Positions 1 through 6,201 of a DNA stretch of 7,672 nucleotides are shown here, one piece after another. The DNA is from Bacteroidales bacterium UBA1711 (GTDB taxonomy: Bacteria; Bacteroidota; Bacteroidia; Bacteroidales; P3), in contig DCJB01000025.1 of NCBI GenBank assembly GCA_002317325.1, positions 1-7,672 of the forward strand, read 5' to 3'. Under the pieces are notes generated by a model that was given only the letters and a program-made list of their open reading frames with translations, was not told where the DNA came from and ran no database searches. A program made the position numbers and the translations under genes. The stretch's first letter is position 1, and each line of letters begins with the position of its first letter.

Positions 1-158
1 TCAACATAGCGGCGCTGCCCCTCGGTATAAAGGGTGTCGAAGGCAAGGCTCGACTTGCCGCTCCCGCTGAGGCCGGTGATAACCACAAGCTTCCCTTCGG
101 GAATATCGACGGAGATGTTCTTTAGGTTGTTTACTCGGGCGTTGTGAATCTTTATCAT
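1..158 (-). CDS. uvrA: UvrA, excinuclease ABC subunit A (N-terminal 52 residues; rest outside window)
   Basis: UvrA is the ATP-dependent damage-recognition subunit of the UvrABC nucleotide excision repair complex; it acts in the cytoplasm on DNA with UvrB. The visible N-terminus has the family's opening strand and 'NLKNI' stretch (residues 11-15), the 'KLVVITGLSGSGKSS' Walker A region (residues 23-37, lysine 35), and the signature 'FDTLYTEGQRRYV' (residues 40-52). The family's usual ARxHNLKNI reads ARVNNLKNI here, a small variation. The start is the ATG at 156-158; no ATG, GTG or TTG in frame was found just upstream, and this start gives a normal family N-terminus. It lies 20 bp after the stop of the M48 protease gene on the same strand, so it may be read from the same transcript. 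No strong Shine-Dalgarno sequence is visible, as is usual in Bacteroidota. About 890 residues of a normal UvrA are missing because the window ends. A UvrA-like paralog cannot be excluded from this fragment. Confidence 0.95.
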   Translation of the reverse strand, partial: MIKIHNARVNNLKNISVDIPEGKLVVITGLSGSGKSSLAFDTLYTEGQRRYV

Positions 159-178
159 GAGGTCACATATCGGCGGGT

Positions 179-2974
179 TCAGAAGGGCAGGAAGCCCAAT
201 CCAATCTTGAGGCCGTAGCAGTTCTGAATCCAAACATTGGTGTTGAAATAGCTCCTATTGGCCTTGGCCACCGCCCCGGCGCTGTACTGCGAGCTCTGGT
301 CGGAGGTCTTGGACATCGGGCTGGCGAAGGTGGCTCCCAACGTCATTCCGATGTTCAGGAGCAGTCGGTCGTAGAAGATGTAGTTGCGTCCGAACTCAAA
401 CCGCAGCCCGAAGGCGTTGTAGCTCTTGGGGCATTCGCCGTCGGGAAAGCGTGTCAACTGTTCGGGGGCGAGGGCTGTATGAGCCCAAGTGAGGTCGGCA
501 CCCCAATAGAGTCCCATGGGTGCGGGTTCGCGGTATTGGCGGTAGCCCAACGAGGAATTGAAGACCGTCACGGGGAGGGCGAAGACATTCACTTTGGTAA
601 AGACTATGATGGGCGAGTTGAAGTCGGAAGCCTCGGCACGGAGATAGGTCTGACGCACATCGAATCCCGCCCGCACAGCGTGACGGCGTGCCACCTGCAC
701 CTGCAGCGCCACCTTGGGCACAAACTGCGCCACAGCGGCACGTCCCTTGCCGTAGGCGAAGCCGACGACAGACCTCTCCTTTGCCACCACAAATGCCCCC
801 TGGTTGGGGGTGGCAGCCAGATCAGCCTCCACCAGCAGGCGGCGGCCCATGAAGGGCGACTGCTCGCGTCCCTCGGCAAACTCGATATTGTCGCACAGCA
901 GACCCTTCACGCGGGAGCGGCTGTCGGCCAAGTTGAGCGAGGCGGTAGTGACGTTGATGATGTTGCCGTCGGCGGCATCGACATAGAGCGTGCGAAGGAG
1001 GGTCCGCTCGGTGCCAGCGAAGAGTTGGTAGCCGATGACGGGCCACACCGGGGGCAGGAAAATGGCGAAGATGGCGCTCGCGCCGTCCGACACCCCTTCG
1101 AGATTCACCACGGTGGTCAGGTTCACCCGGTCGGCATCATAGCGCCGAACCAGTGTGCTCATGGCTGGCTGCATCACCAGCACGTGCTGAAAGTCGCCCT
1201 TGGTCTGCCACATTTCGTTCACCCACTCGTGCAGGTCCACAAAGTCGTTGTAGGACTGCTCGTCGTCGTGGCAGCGCAGCCCCCGGTCCGAGAAATCCAC
1301 AATCCCCCGTCCTTCTCGTCGTGCCACGTCGCCAATCATTCCCGTGAGTTGCTGCTCGAGGCGGTTGCTCTTGCGTATCTTCAGCTCGTCCTTGCCCAGC
1401 ACATAGTATTCGCTGGCATAGACGAACATATTCTTGCGCCCTGCAGCAACGGCGCGACGGGCCGCCGTGTCCTTGGCTTTGGCAAAGCAGTCGGCCAAGA
1501 AGGCTTGCAGTTCGGGCTGTCCCTCGAGGTCGGTGAAGAAGTAGCGGCGCATATCCAACTGTGCCGAGCGTTTCTTCTTTTTCTTTATCTTGTCGTATTT
1601 CGAGGCGGTGCGGTTCGTGTCGTCGGAAGCCTGGGCAGTGTCCAAACGGTCGCTGAACGAAGCGGCGGTATAGCCGTGCTTGCGTCCCAGGTCCTTGGCC
1701 GCGTCCTCCGCCATGGCGGCAATCAGCGAGTCGGCGGGAAAGCGACGCTTGGCCTTCCACAGCTCGCGCACGGCGAGGAGGTTCAGTTCCTCATTGCTTA
1801 TCTTGCTGAAGAAGTGGTAGGCCTGCTGCACCTCTCCCTCAAAGTTGGTGTAGTCGCCCACCACCTTGTTGGTGTTGGTGTAGGTCTTGAACTTCGACAT
1901 ACCGTAGAGCGCCTTGGCCTTGGCCTTGAGCAGGAACTCGTCCTCGGGAGCGGACTGCTGCATGACCATTATGTCGTACAAGGCGCGAGTGTATTCGGCA
2001 TAGATGAGGTCTTGGCGTATGCACTCCTTGCGGGCCAGGTCGCGCAGCCGCCCAAACTCCTGCTCCGAGACCGTGACGAAGCGGCTTCCGCCGCTGAGGC
2101 CCGCCAGCACCGAGGCGCAGCGCTGGCGGCGTTTGAGGATGTTGGGGTGGTTGCTCTTGCTGTCGTCAAAGTCGTCGCGGGCGGTAATGGGCGCCACCTG
2201 ACCGAGAAAATACTTGCCCGGGAAGGCGTAGTAGGGGGTGTTGAAGGTGGCGGAATCAACCGGCACTTCGTCAAACGGCAGGTAGCCGTACTGCAGCACG
2301 TCGAACACTCCGTCCGTCACGCCCTTGTCGTAGGGGCTGTCTATGTAGAACATGGCCAGCCCGAGGCTGTCGGACTCGTTCTCCATTTGGTGCGAGCGGT
2401 TGTGGTACTTGAGAAAGTCCGACATCTCTCTCCGCTCGCGCTCAGCCTCGCTGCCCGAAGCCTTCTCTTCCTTGCGGGTTATCTCCTGTATGGTGTGCTG
2501 CCTGTAATAGTGGATGGCCTCGTGGCCGATGATGAAAGCCAGCTGTGCCTCGTCCTCGATCTGGGCCACCAAGCCGGTGGTGACGAATATCATGCCCTGC
2601 CCGGTGGCAAAGGCGTTCACCTCGGGCGACTTCACGGTGTATATCCTCAACTCGCGGCGCAGTTCGGGGTAGTTCTTCATCAGCGTGTCGGCCACTCGGT
2701 TGAGCATGGCGGTGATAGGGTCGCCGTATAGTATGCGGCCGTTGGCCATCAGGCGGTAGATGAAGTAGGACGACTGCAGCACCTTGTCGCGGTTGGTGAG
2801 TTTGCCGTCGTTGAAGTCGCGCACACGCTGCTTGTCCAAGGCGTAGAGGTCGTCCAACGAGAGCTTGAGGTCGTTGGGTATGGGGCCGCGGCTCTTGATT
2901 CCGTCGAAGGCAGGCTGCCCGGCGGCAGCGGCGGCCATCAGCAGCACGGCGGCTGCGAGGAGGCATTTCTTCAT
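179..2974 (-). CDS. Exported M48-family zinc metalloprotease with C-terminal beta-barrel-like domain
   Basis: This 931-residue protein starts with a signal peptide (MKKCLLAAAVLLMAAAAAGQ, cut near residue 19-20), so it should work in the periplasm or at the outer membrane. Residues ~65-290 match the M48 peptidase fold: HEAIH zinc motif at 151-155 (catalytic Glu152), third ligand probably Glu198 in the ExxxD pattern followed by SLG (198-205), and the late 'NHPNILKR' segment (275-282). All expected catalytic residues are present, so activity is likely. Residues ~300-590 are probably mostly helical, with a lysine-rich run at 462-468. Residues ~595-735 are an unrecognised region with a hydrophobic stretch at 632-652. 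Residues ~752-931 show alternating strands, a 'GLYWGADLTW' strand typical of outer-membrane barrels (821-830) and a terminal Phe. Bacterial M48 proteins are commonly ~250-500 residues, so this one is long. The ATG at 2972-2974 directly precedes the signal peptide. It lies 20 bp after the propeller-like gene and 20 bp before uvrA. Substrate unknown; the barrel call is inference from pattern. Confidence 0.9.
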   Translation of the reverse strand: MKKCLLAAAVLLMAAAAAGQPAFDGIKSRGPIPNDLKLSLDDLYALDKQRVRDFNDGKLTNRDKVLQSSYFIYRLMANGRILYGDPITAMLNRVADTLMKNYPELRRELRIYTVKSPEVNAFATGQGMIFVTTGLVAQIEDEAQLAFIIGHEAIHYYRQHTIQEITRKEEKASGSEAERERREMSDFLKYHNRSHQMENESDSLGLAMFYIDSPYDKGVTDGVFDVLQYGYLPFDEVPVDSATFNTPYYAFPGKYFLGQVAPITARDDFDDSKSNHPNILKRRQRCASVLAGLSGGSRFVTVSEQEFGRLRDLARKECIRQDLIYAEYTRALYDIMVMQQSAPEDEFLLKAKAKALYGMSKFKTYTNTNKVVGDYTNFEGEVQQAYHFFSKISNEELNLLAVRELWKAKRRFPADSLIAAMAEDAAKDLGRKHGYTAASFSDRLDTAQASDDTNRTASKYDKIKKKKKRSAQLDMRRYFFTDLEGQPELQAFLADCFAKAKDTAARRAVAAGRKNMFVYASEYYVLGKDELKIRKSNRLEQQLTGMIGDVARREGRGIVDFSDRGLRCHDDEQSYNDFVDLHEWVNEMWQTKGDFQHVLVMQPAMSTLVRRYDADRVNLTTVVNLEGVSDGASAIFAIFLPPVWPVIGYQLFAGTERTLLRTLYVDAADGNIINVTTASLNLADSRSRVKGLLCDNIEFAEGREQSPFMGRRLLVEADLAATPNQGAFVVAKERSVVGFAYGKGRAAVAQFVPKVALQVQVARRHAVRAGFDVRQTYLRAEASDFNSPIIVFTKVNVFALPVTVFNSSLGYRQYREPAPMGLYWGADLTWAHTALAPEQLTRFPDGECPKSYNAFGLRFEFGRNYIFYDRLLLNIGMTLGATFASPMSKTSDQSSQYSAGAVAKANRSYFNTNVWIQNCYGLKIGLGFLPF

Positions 2975-2994
2975 AACTTGCGCGTGCTTGGGTG

Positions 2995-4434
2995 TTAGTC
3001 AGTGAGGCTCCATTCGAGAAATCCGCCGCCTTTGCGGCCGAGGAGGAACTGCAGATAGCGGTCGGGGCCGGCTTGGTGGGGTCCGCCCACCAAATACCTG
3101 CCCTTGGGCAGGAGGAAGGAACTGAAGGTCTTGCCGCCCGCCTCGTCAATCTCGGCCACGATCACCGCCTCTTGCGACGAGGCAAGCCTATGTACCTTGA
3201 CCTGCTTGTACTTGCGGTTGGCGTCAAGGAAGTCTTTGCGCTCGGGCAGCACGACGAAGGTCTTGCCTCCGCGGCAGAAAATGCGGTTGAACAGGAGGTC
3301 GGTCTCGCGGGGGGCGGCGGCGGTGGAGCGCTGCAGTCCCTTTATCCACTTCACCTTGCCGTCGGCGCCCACGCGCACAGCCAGCAGCCCAAACTCCTCA
3401 TAGAGGTTCACGTCGCCCGTCACCCTGACGGGGACGTGGTAGCCCGCGCTGGCGCCCGTCTCGTCATAGTCGAAGCAGCAGCGGCTGACCCACTCGTTCA
3501 GCGCCGAACCCTGAGCCTGTTTGAGCAATCGGAAGTTGCCGTAGAGGCACATCTCCTCCGTCGGAATGGGGCGGATGTCGAGGGCGGCACGGTCGGATTT
3601 GGTGTCATACACCATGCCCGCCACGTCGTGCCGTCCGTTGGCGAAGCCCGTGAGCAGGAACTTGCCGTCGGCCACTCCGCACAAGGACATCTTCTCGAGG
3701 TCGTGCCCCGAGTCCTCGAAGGTGTATTTCTCGTCGTTCTCGCCGTCGAGGATGTGGAACTCGAAGCGCGAAACGCCCTCTTTGGTGGTGCAGCCGCAGA
3801 GGCAGAGCGTGCCCGAGTCGGTGACAATGAAGTCGTCCAAGTCGCTCACGTCGTCAAGACGCATACCCCACAGCTCCTCCATGCTGTTGTCATAGAGTGC
3901 GGCGTAGGCGGCAAGGCCCGCCGTGGGTGAATAGGCCAAGAAGATGGCCCCGTGCAGCCCGCCCGAGCGCGATGTGCGGAACCGCACATCGCTCACAGCG
4001 CTTTCCACCTTCGTCAGGGAGGAGACTTTCTCGCGCTGCCCCACGGGCTGGAAGGTGGCCGCGTCGTAGGCCTGACGGAAGAGGGCCAGTTCGTTCCCCT
4101 TGTCGGGGTCCGAAAACTCAACCATATACACCCGTCCGTCGGCCAAGAAGCCGCCCGTGCCTTCGTTGCCCCCGTCGAGGGTCAGCGTGTCCTGCGGCAC
4201 CAGCTGGCGGTTGTAGCGCACCACCCGGCGGCCGTAGTCGGAGCCCAAGAGTTTCTTCTTGAACTGGTGGGCGAGGAACACGTGCTGGTCGTCGGCGCCT
4301 ATGAAGAGGCAGTCGCGGAAGTCGCTGCGCAGTTTCCAAGCCTCGGCGTCGGCCTGTTCGGTATGGTTGAGCCGCTGGGCCGAGACGCTCAGCGCCAAGG
4401 CGGCAAAAAGGGTCATGAGGATTGTCTTTTTCAT
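2995..4434 (-). CDS. Exported protein of unknown function with propeller-like repeats
   Basis: I do not recognise this 479-residue protein. It begins with a clear signal peptide (MKKTILMTLFAALALSVSAQ, cut near residue 19-20) and has no other obvious membrane span, so it should be periplasmic, surface-attached or secreted. There is no Cys at the cleavage site, so it is not a lipoprotein. The mature part is rich in predicted strands with loosely repeating units: a 'RYNRQL' element (73-78), 'LYDNSMEELWGMRL' (180-193), 'VYDTKSDRAALDI' (276-288) and 'VGADGKVKWIKGL' (355-367). This polar-turn then Trp/hydrophobic-strand pattern is common in beta-propeller proteins of Bacteroidota, so a propeller fold is a reasonable guess only. 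No catalytic motif is evident. The open frame runs 78 codons further upstream, but that part overlaps the preceding gene; the ATG at 4432-4434 sits exactly at the signal peptide. It follows the third barrel gene by 46 bp and precedes the protease gene by 20 bp, which suggests cotranscription. Confidence 0.87.
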   Translation of the reverse strand: MKKTILMTLFAALALSVSAQRLNHTEQADAEAWKLRSDFRDCLFIGADDQHVFLAHQFKKKLLGSDYGRRVVRYNRQLVPQDTLTLDGGNEGTGGFLADGRVYMVEFSDPDKGNELALFRQAYDAATFQPVGQREKVSSLTKVESAVSDVRFRTSRSGGLHGAIFLAYSPTAGLAAYAALYDNSMEELWGMRLDDVSDLDDFIVTDSGTLCLCGCTTKEGVSRFEFHILDGENDEKYTFEDSGHDLEKMSLCGVADGKFLLTGFANGRHDVAGMVYDTKSDRAALDIRPIPTEEMCLYGNFRLLKQAQGSALNEWVSRCCFDYDETGASAGYHVPVRVTGDVNLYEEFGLLAVRVGADGKVKWIKGLQRSTAAAPRETDLLFNRIFCRGGKTFVVLPERKDFLDANRKYKQVKVHRLASSQEAVIVAEIDEAGGKTFSSFLLPKGRYLVGGPHQAGPDRYLQFLLGRKGGGFLEWSLTD

Positions 4435-4480
4435 ATCAGTGCTAATTGTTTCTGTAAGAATGCCGACATCGGCGGCAGGG

Positions 4481-5290
4481 CTATAACGTGCATCCCGCGC
4501 CCAAGCCCAGCACCCAGGTGCGGGCGCGGTACTCCTCGGCACGGTAGAGGTCGTCAACATAAAAGCGGGTCGCGTACCTCGACTGGTAGAGGCGCACGCT
4601 GAATCCGCCCCGCAGCGAGAGGTAGAAGCGGTCGGTGAGGTTATACTGCACCCGCAGGAAAGGCTCAATGGCGTAGCTGTCGGAAAGGAAATAGAGGCGG
4701 CGAATCCTCATCGGGCCGCAGAGCGACACGCCGAGAGTGGCGGTGAGCCTCGGCATGGGGCGATAGCCGACAAAGAGGTCGAGGCAGCCCGACAGCCCCT
4801 CGCTGCTGACCGCCAAGGGGTCGGCGCCGTCGAACCCCACCTCGTAGCGGCTGTTGAAATAGAACAGCTTGCAGCCCATGCCCGCAACAAGCCTCCCGAC
4901 GGGCTGGCAATCGAAGTTGCATTCCATGCCCACCGTGGGGTCCAAGCCGCCGGCCCGGTAGAGGGAAGGCACTACGCGGCCGCCCTCCAGCCCCACGAAA
5001 GTGCGGGCGGGATGGAGTCCTGCCGTGACGAAGCCCCCGAGGTGAACTCGGAAGATGCCCTCCTTCTCGTCACCGGCTCTATCAACGCCCTGCTGGCCGA
5101 AAGCCGGAGCCAGCGCCACGGCGAACAACAGTGCAAGGACTGCCCGCCGCAGGCCGTGCCGGCAGCGGGAGGCGGACGCAAAGACTGAGCCGCAGGAATC
5201 TTCCGCACCCCCCGCGCGCCCTTGCGGACGAATGCTCTCCAAGCACCGCCGCAGCGCGGACGACAACCCAGGCAGAGAACTCTCAATCAT
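4481..5290 (-). CDS. Small exported beta-barrel-like protein, paralog 3 of 3 (start uncertain)
   Basis: This is a probable outer-membrane beta-barrel protein, paralogous to the genes at 6202-6873 and 5287-6042. Shared elements include 'LDPTVGMECNF', 'KLFYFNSRYEVGFDG', 'LDLFVGYRP', 'FLRVQYNLTDRFYLSLRGG' and the closing 'LGLGAG' strand. It ends in Leu rather than the usual aromatic residue. No enzyme motif is seen; its role is unknown. The only in-frame ATG before the signal peptide is at 5288-5290, overlapping the TGA of the preceding gene as ATGA, which could allow translational coupling and gives 269 residues. That start places 46 residues of Arg/Ser/Gly-rich sequence ahead of the signal core. 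A CTG at 5150-5152 lies exactly where both paralogs have their ATG and would give LRRAVLALLFAVALAPAFGQ as signal peptide and 223 residues, the length of paralog 1. I list the ATG frame because it is the only canonical start, but the CTG, or an ancestral ATG there, is a serious alternative. Confidence 0.85.
   Translation of the reverse strand: MIESSLPGLSSALRRCLESIRPQGRAGGAEDSCGSVFASASRCRHGLRRAVLALLFAVALAPAFGQQGVDRAGDEKEGIFRVHLGGFVTAGLHPARTFVGLEGGRVVPSLYRAGGLDPTVGMECNFDCQPVGRLVAGMGCKLFYFNSRYEVGFDGADPLAVSSEGLSGCLDLFVGYRPMPRLTATLGVSLCGPMRIRRLYFLSDSYAIEPFLRVQYNLTDRFYLSLRGGFSVRLYQSRYATRFYVDDLYRAEEYRARTWVLGLGAGCTL
5202..5228 (-). other. Small inverted repeat ahead of barrel paralog 3
   Basis: A perfect 6-bp inverted repeat (TCCGCA at 5202-5207, TGCGGA at 5223-5228) encloses a 15-nt loop that reads G-rich on the transcribed strand. 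It sits in the stretch that is either the first 46 codons of barrel paralog 3 or its untranslated leader. No T-run follows it, so it is not a normal intrinsic terminator. With this base composition it may be chance. Confidence 0.3.
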
Positions 5291-6042
5291 CGTTTGCGCC
5301 TTTCAAACATATAACCGCTGGCCTGCACATCACGCCCCACAGCGTAGAAGCCCACGCCGAAGGTCAGTATGAAGGGGCGGCTGTTCAGCTGCTCGGCATA
5401 GTAGCCGTCGCCCACCGTGCTGCGGCCGGCCTCGGCCGACACTCGCGATGCCACGCCGCCCATGCACGTCAGCGAAAGGTCCATCCAATCGGTGACATAG
5501 TACCTCAGCCGCAAGAAGAGGTCCATACCCTCGCGGCTTCTCAACACAGGATAGTCTCTGCCGCCGCGTCGTGTGTGCCAGAACCCGAAACCCTCATTCT
5601 TGACGGCAAAGCCGAGCGAAGCCCCAAGGCAGAGCTCGAGCCGCGGCCGCACCCTGCAGCCGAAGGAAAAGTCAACGGCCAGCGACTTCCACTTGTCCAT
5701 GGTCCGGGCAGGGTCGCCCCCGTCGAAAGCCACCTCATAGTGCGTCCAATAGTACAGGCACCTGAGCCCCAAGCCAACTATCCACTTCTCTTTGTACAGG
5801 AAATCAAAAGCCGCGTCGAAGCCCGTCAGCGGCTCCACGCAGTTGGCCTTAAAGTAGGTGGGTGCCGCCAGCCCGCCATCGGTTCGGCCAAACGAGAAGT
5901 CGGACGCATTAATCACGCCGCCGCGGGGGCTGGCGCGAAAGACTATCCACACATTGCTCTTGGCCGAGTCGGCGCTGACACGCTGGCCCAGAGCCGGCAG
6001 CAGAGCCGCCGTCATCAGCAGTATGAGAACAATCCTTTTCAT
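5287..6042 (-). CDS. Small exported beta-barrel-like protein, paralog 2 of 3 (divergent, with C-terminal tail)
   Basis: This 251-residue protein has a signal peptide (MKRIVLILLMTAALLPALGQ, cut near 19-20) and a strand-rich body matching its two neighbours at 'APTYFKANCVEPLTGFD' (60-76), 'HYEVAFDGGDP' (101-111), 'MDLFLRLRYYVTD' (173-185) and the final strand 'ILTFGVGF' (225-232). It is the most diverged of the three. Family context suggests an outer-membrane barrel of unknown function. Unlike paralog 1, which stops at the end of the last strand, it runs 19 residues further (233-251) with a basic end, ERRKR. Such a tail would bury the C-terminal aromatic residue usually read by the barrel assembly machinery. 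Its TGA at 5287-5289 overlaps an ATG of the next frame. The frame is open up to 6171, but the ATG at 6040-6042 matches the signal peptide and paralog alignment. A 159-bp GC-rich spacer separates it from paralog 1. Confidence 0.88.
   Translation of the reverse strand: MKRIVLILLMTAALLPALGQRVSADSAKSNVWIVFRASPRGGVINASDFSFGRTDGGLAAPTYFKANCVEPLTGFDAAFDFLYKEKWIVGLGLRCLYYWTHYEVAFDGGDPARTMDKWKSLAVDFSFGCRVRPRLELCLGASLGFAVKNEGFGFWHTRRGGRDYPVLRSREGMDLFLRLRYYVTDWMDLSLTCMGGVASRVSAEAGRSTVGDGYYAEQLNSRPFILTFGVGFYAVGRDVQASGYMFERRKR
5304..5311 (-). promoter_or_regulatory. Candidate Bacteroidetes -7 promoter box (TATGTTTG)
   Basis: On the minus strand this reads TATGTTTG, a perfect fit to the Bacteroidetes sigma-ABfr -7 consensus TAnnTTTG. 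I found no other perfect match on this strand by eye. At the expected 19-21 bp upstream there is no TTTG; the best is CGTG, so the -33 element is weak. It lies inside the last codons of barrel paralog 2. A start point a few bases downstream would leave almost no leader before the ATG at 5290, or ~145 nt before the CTG at 5152. Confidence 0.35.
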
Positions 6043-6201
6043 TGCGACACAGTTACGGGCGACAGCGGCGGCCCAAAGCCCACTCTTCCTGCCGCCGGGG
6101 CGGCACGGCACGGGGCGAGACCGAGCAGGACGGCGGAGGCCGCCGCCGCGCCGTCGGAGGGCTTTCGGCAACGGACGCCCGCCCCGGCCGCCGCGTCTGC
6201 C
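6043..6201 (-). other. GC-rich structured spacer between barrel paralogs 1 and 2
   Basis: This 159-bp gap has no believable gene. It is far more GC-rich than the flanking coding DNA and holds several inverted repeats: GACGGCG at 6129-6135 with CGCCGTC at 6149-6155, an alternative nested stem GGCGG/CCGCC at 6132-6144, and TGCCGCC at 6090-6096 with GGCGGCA at 6099-6105. No stem is followed by a T-run on the transcribed strand. It may form a folded 5' leader for paralog 2 or a processing or pausing site. The last bases before the ATG (6043-6056) are less GC-rich, which would keep the start accessible. Confidence 0.45.

Noticed and set aside
479..2731. A 750-codon open frame on the plus strand, fully antisense to the M48 protease gene
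   Set aside because: Its protein is rich in His, Val, Gly and Leu in a pattern typical of reverse-strand reading of GC-biased codons, with no signal peptide, motif or domain. The minus-strand protein has clear family motifs.
2992..3930. A 312-codon plus-strand open frame antisense to the propeller-like gene
   Set aside because: Low-information composition and no motif; the minus-strand frame has a signal peptide and close spacing to its neighbours.
4462..4473. GCCGA-CA-TCGGC inverted repeat between barrel paralog 3 and the propeller-like gene, considered as a terminator
   Set aside because: The stem is only 5 bp with a 2-nt loop, and what follows on the transcribed strand (ATTCTTAC) is a poor T-run.
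4435..4668. A 78-codon upstream extension of the propeller-like gene
   Set aside because: It overlaps the end of barrel paralog 3 in another frame and precedes a perfect signal peptide start at 4434.
6043..6171. A 43-codon upstream extension of barrel paralog 2
   Set aside because: It lies in the GC-rich spacer and is Arg-rich; the ATG at 6040-6042 begins a normal signal peptide that aligns with paralog 1.
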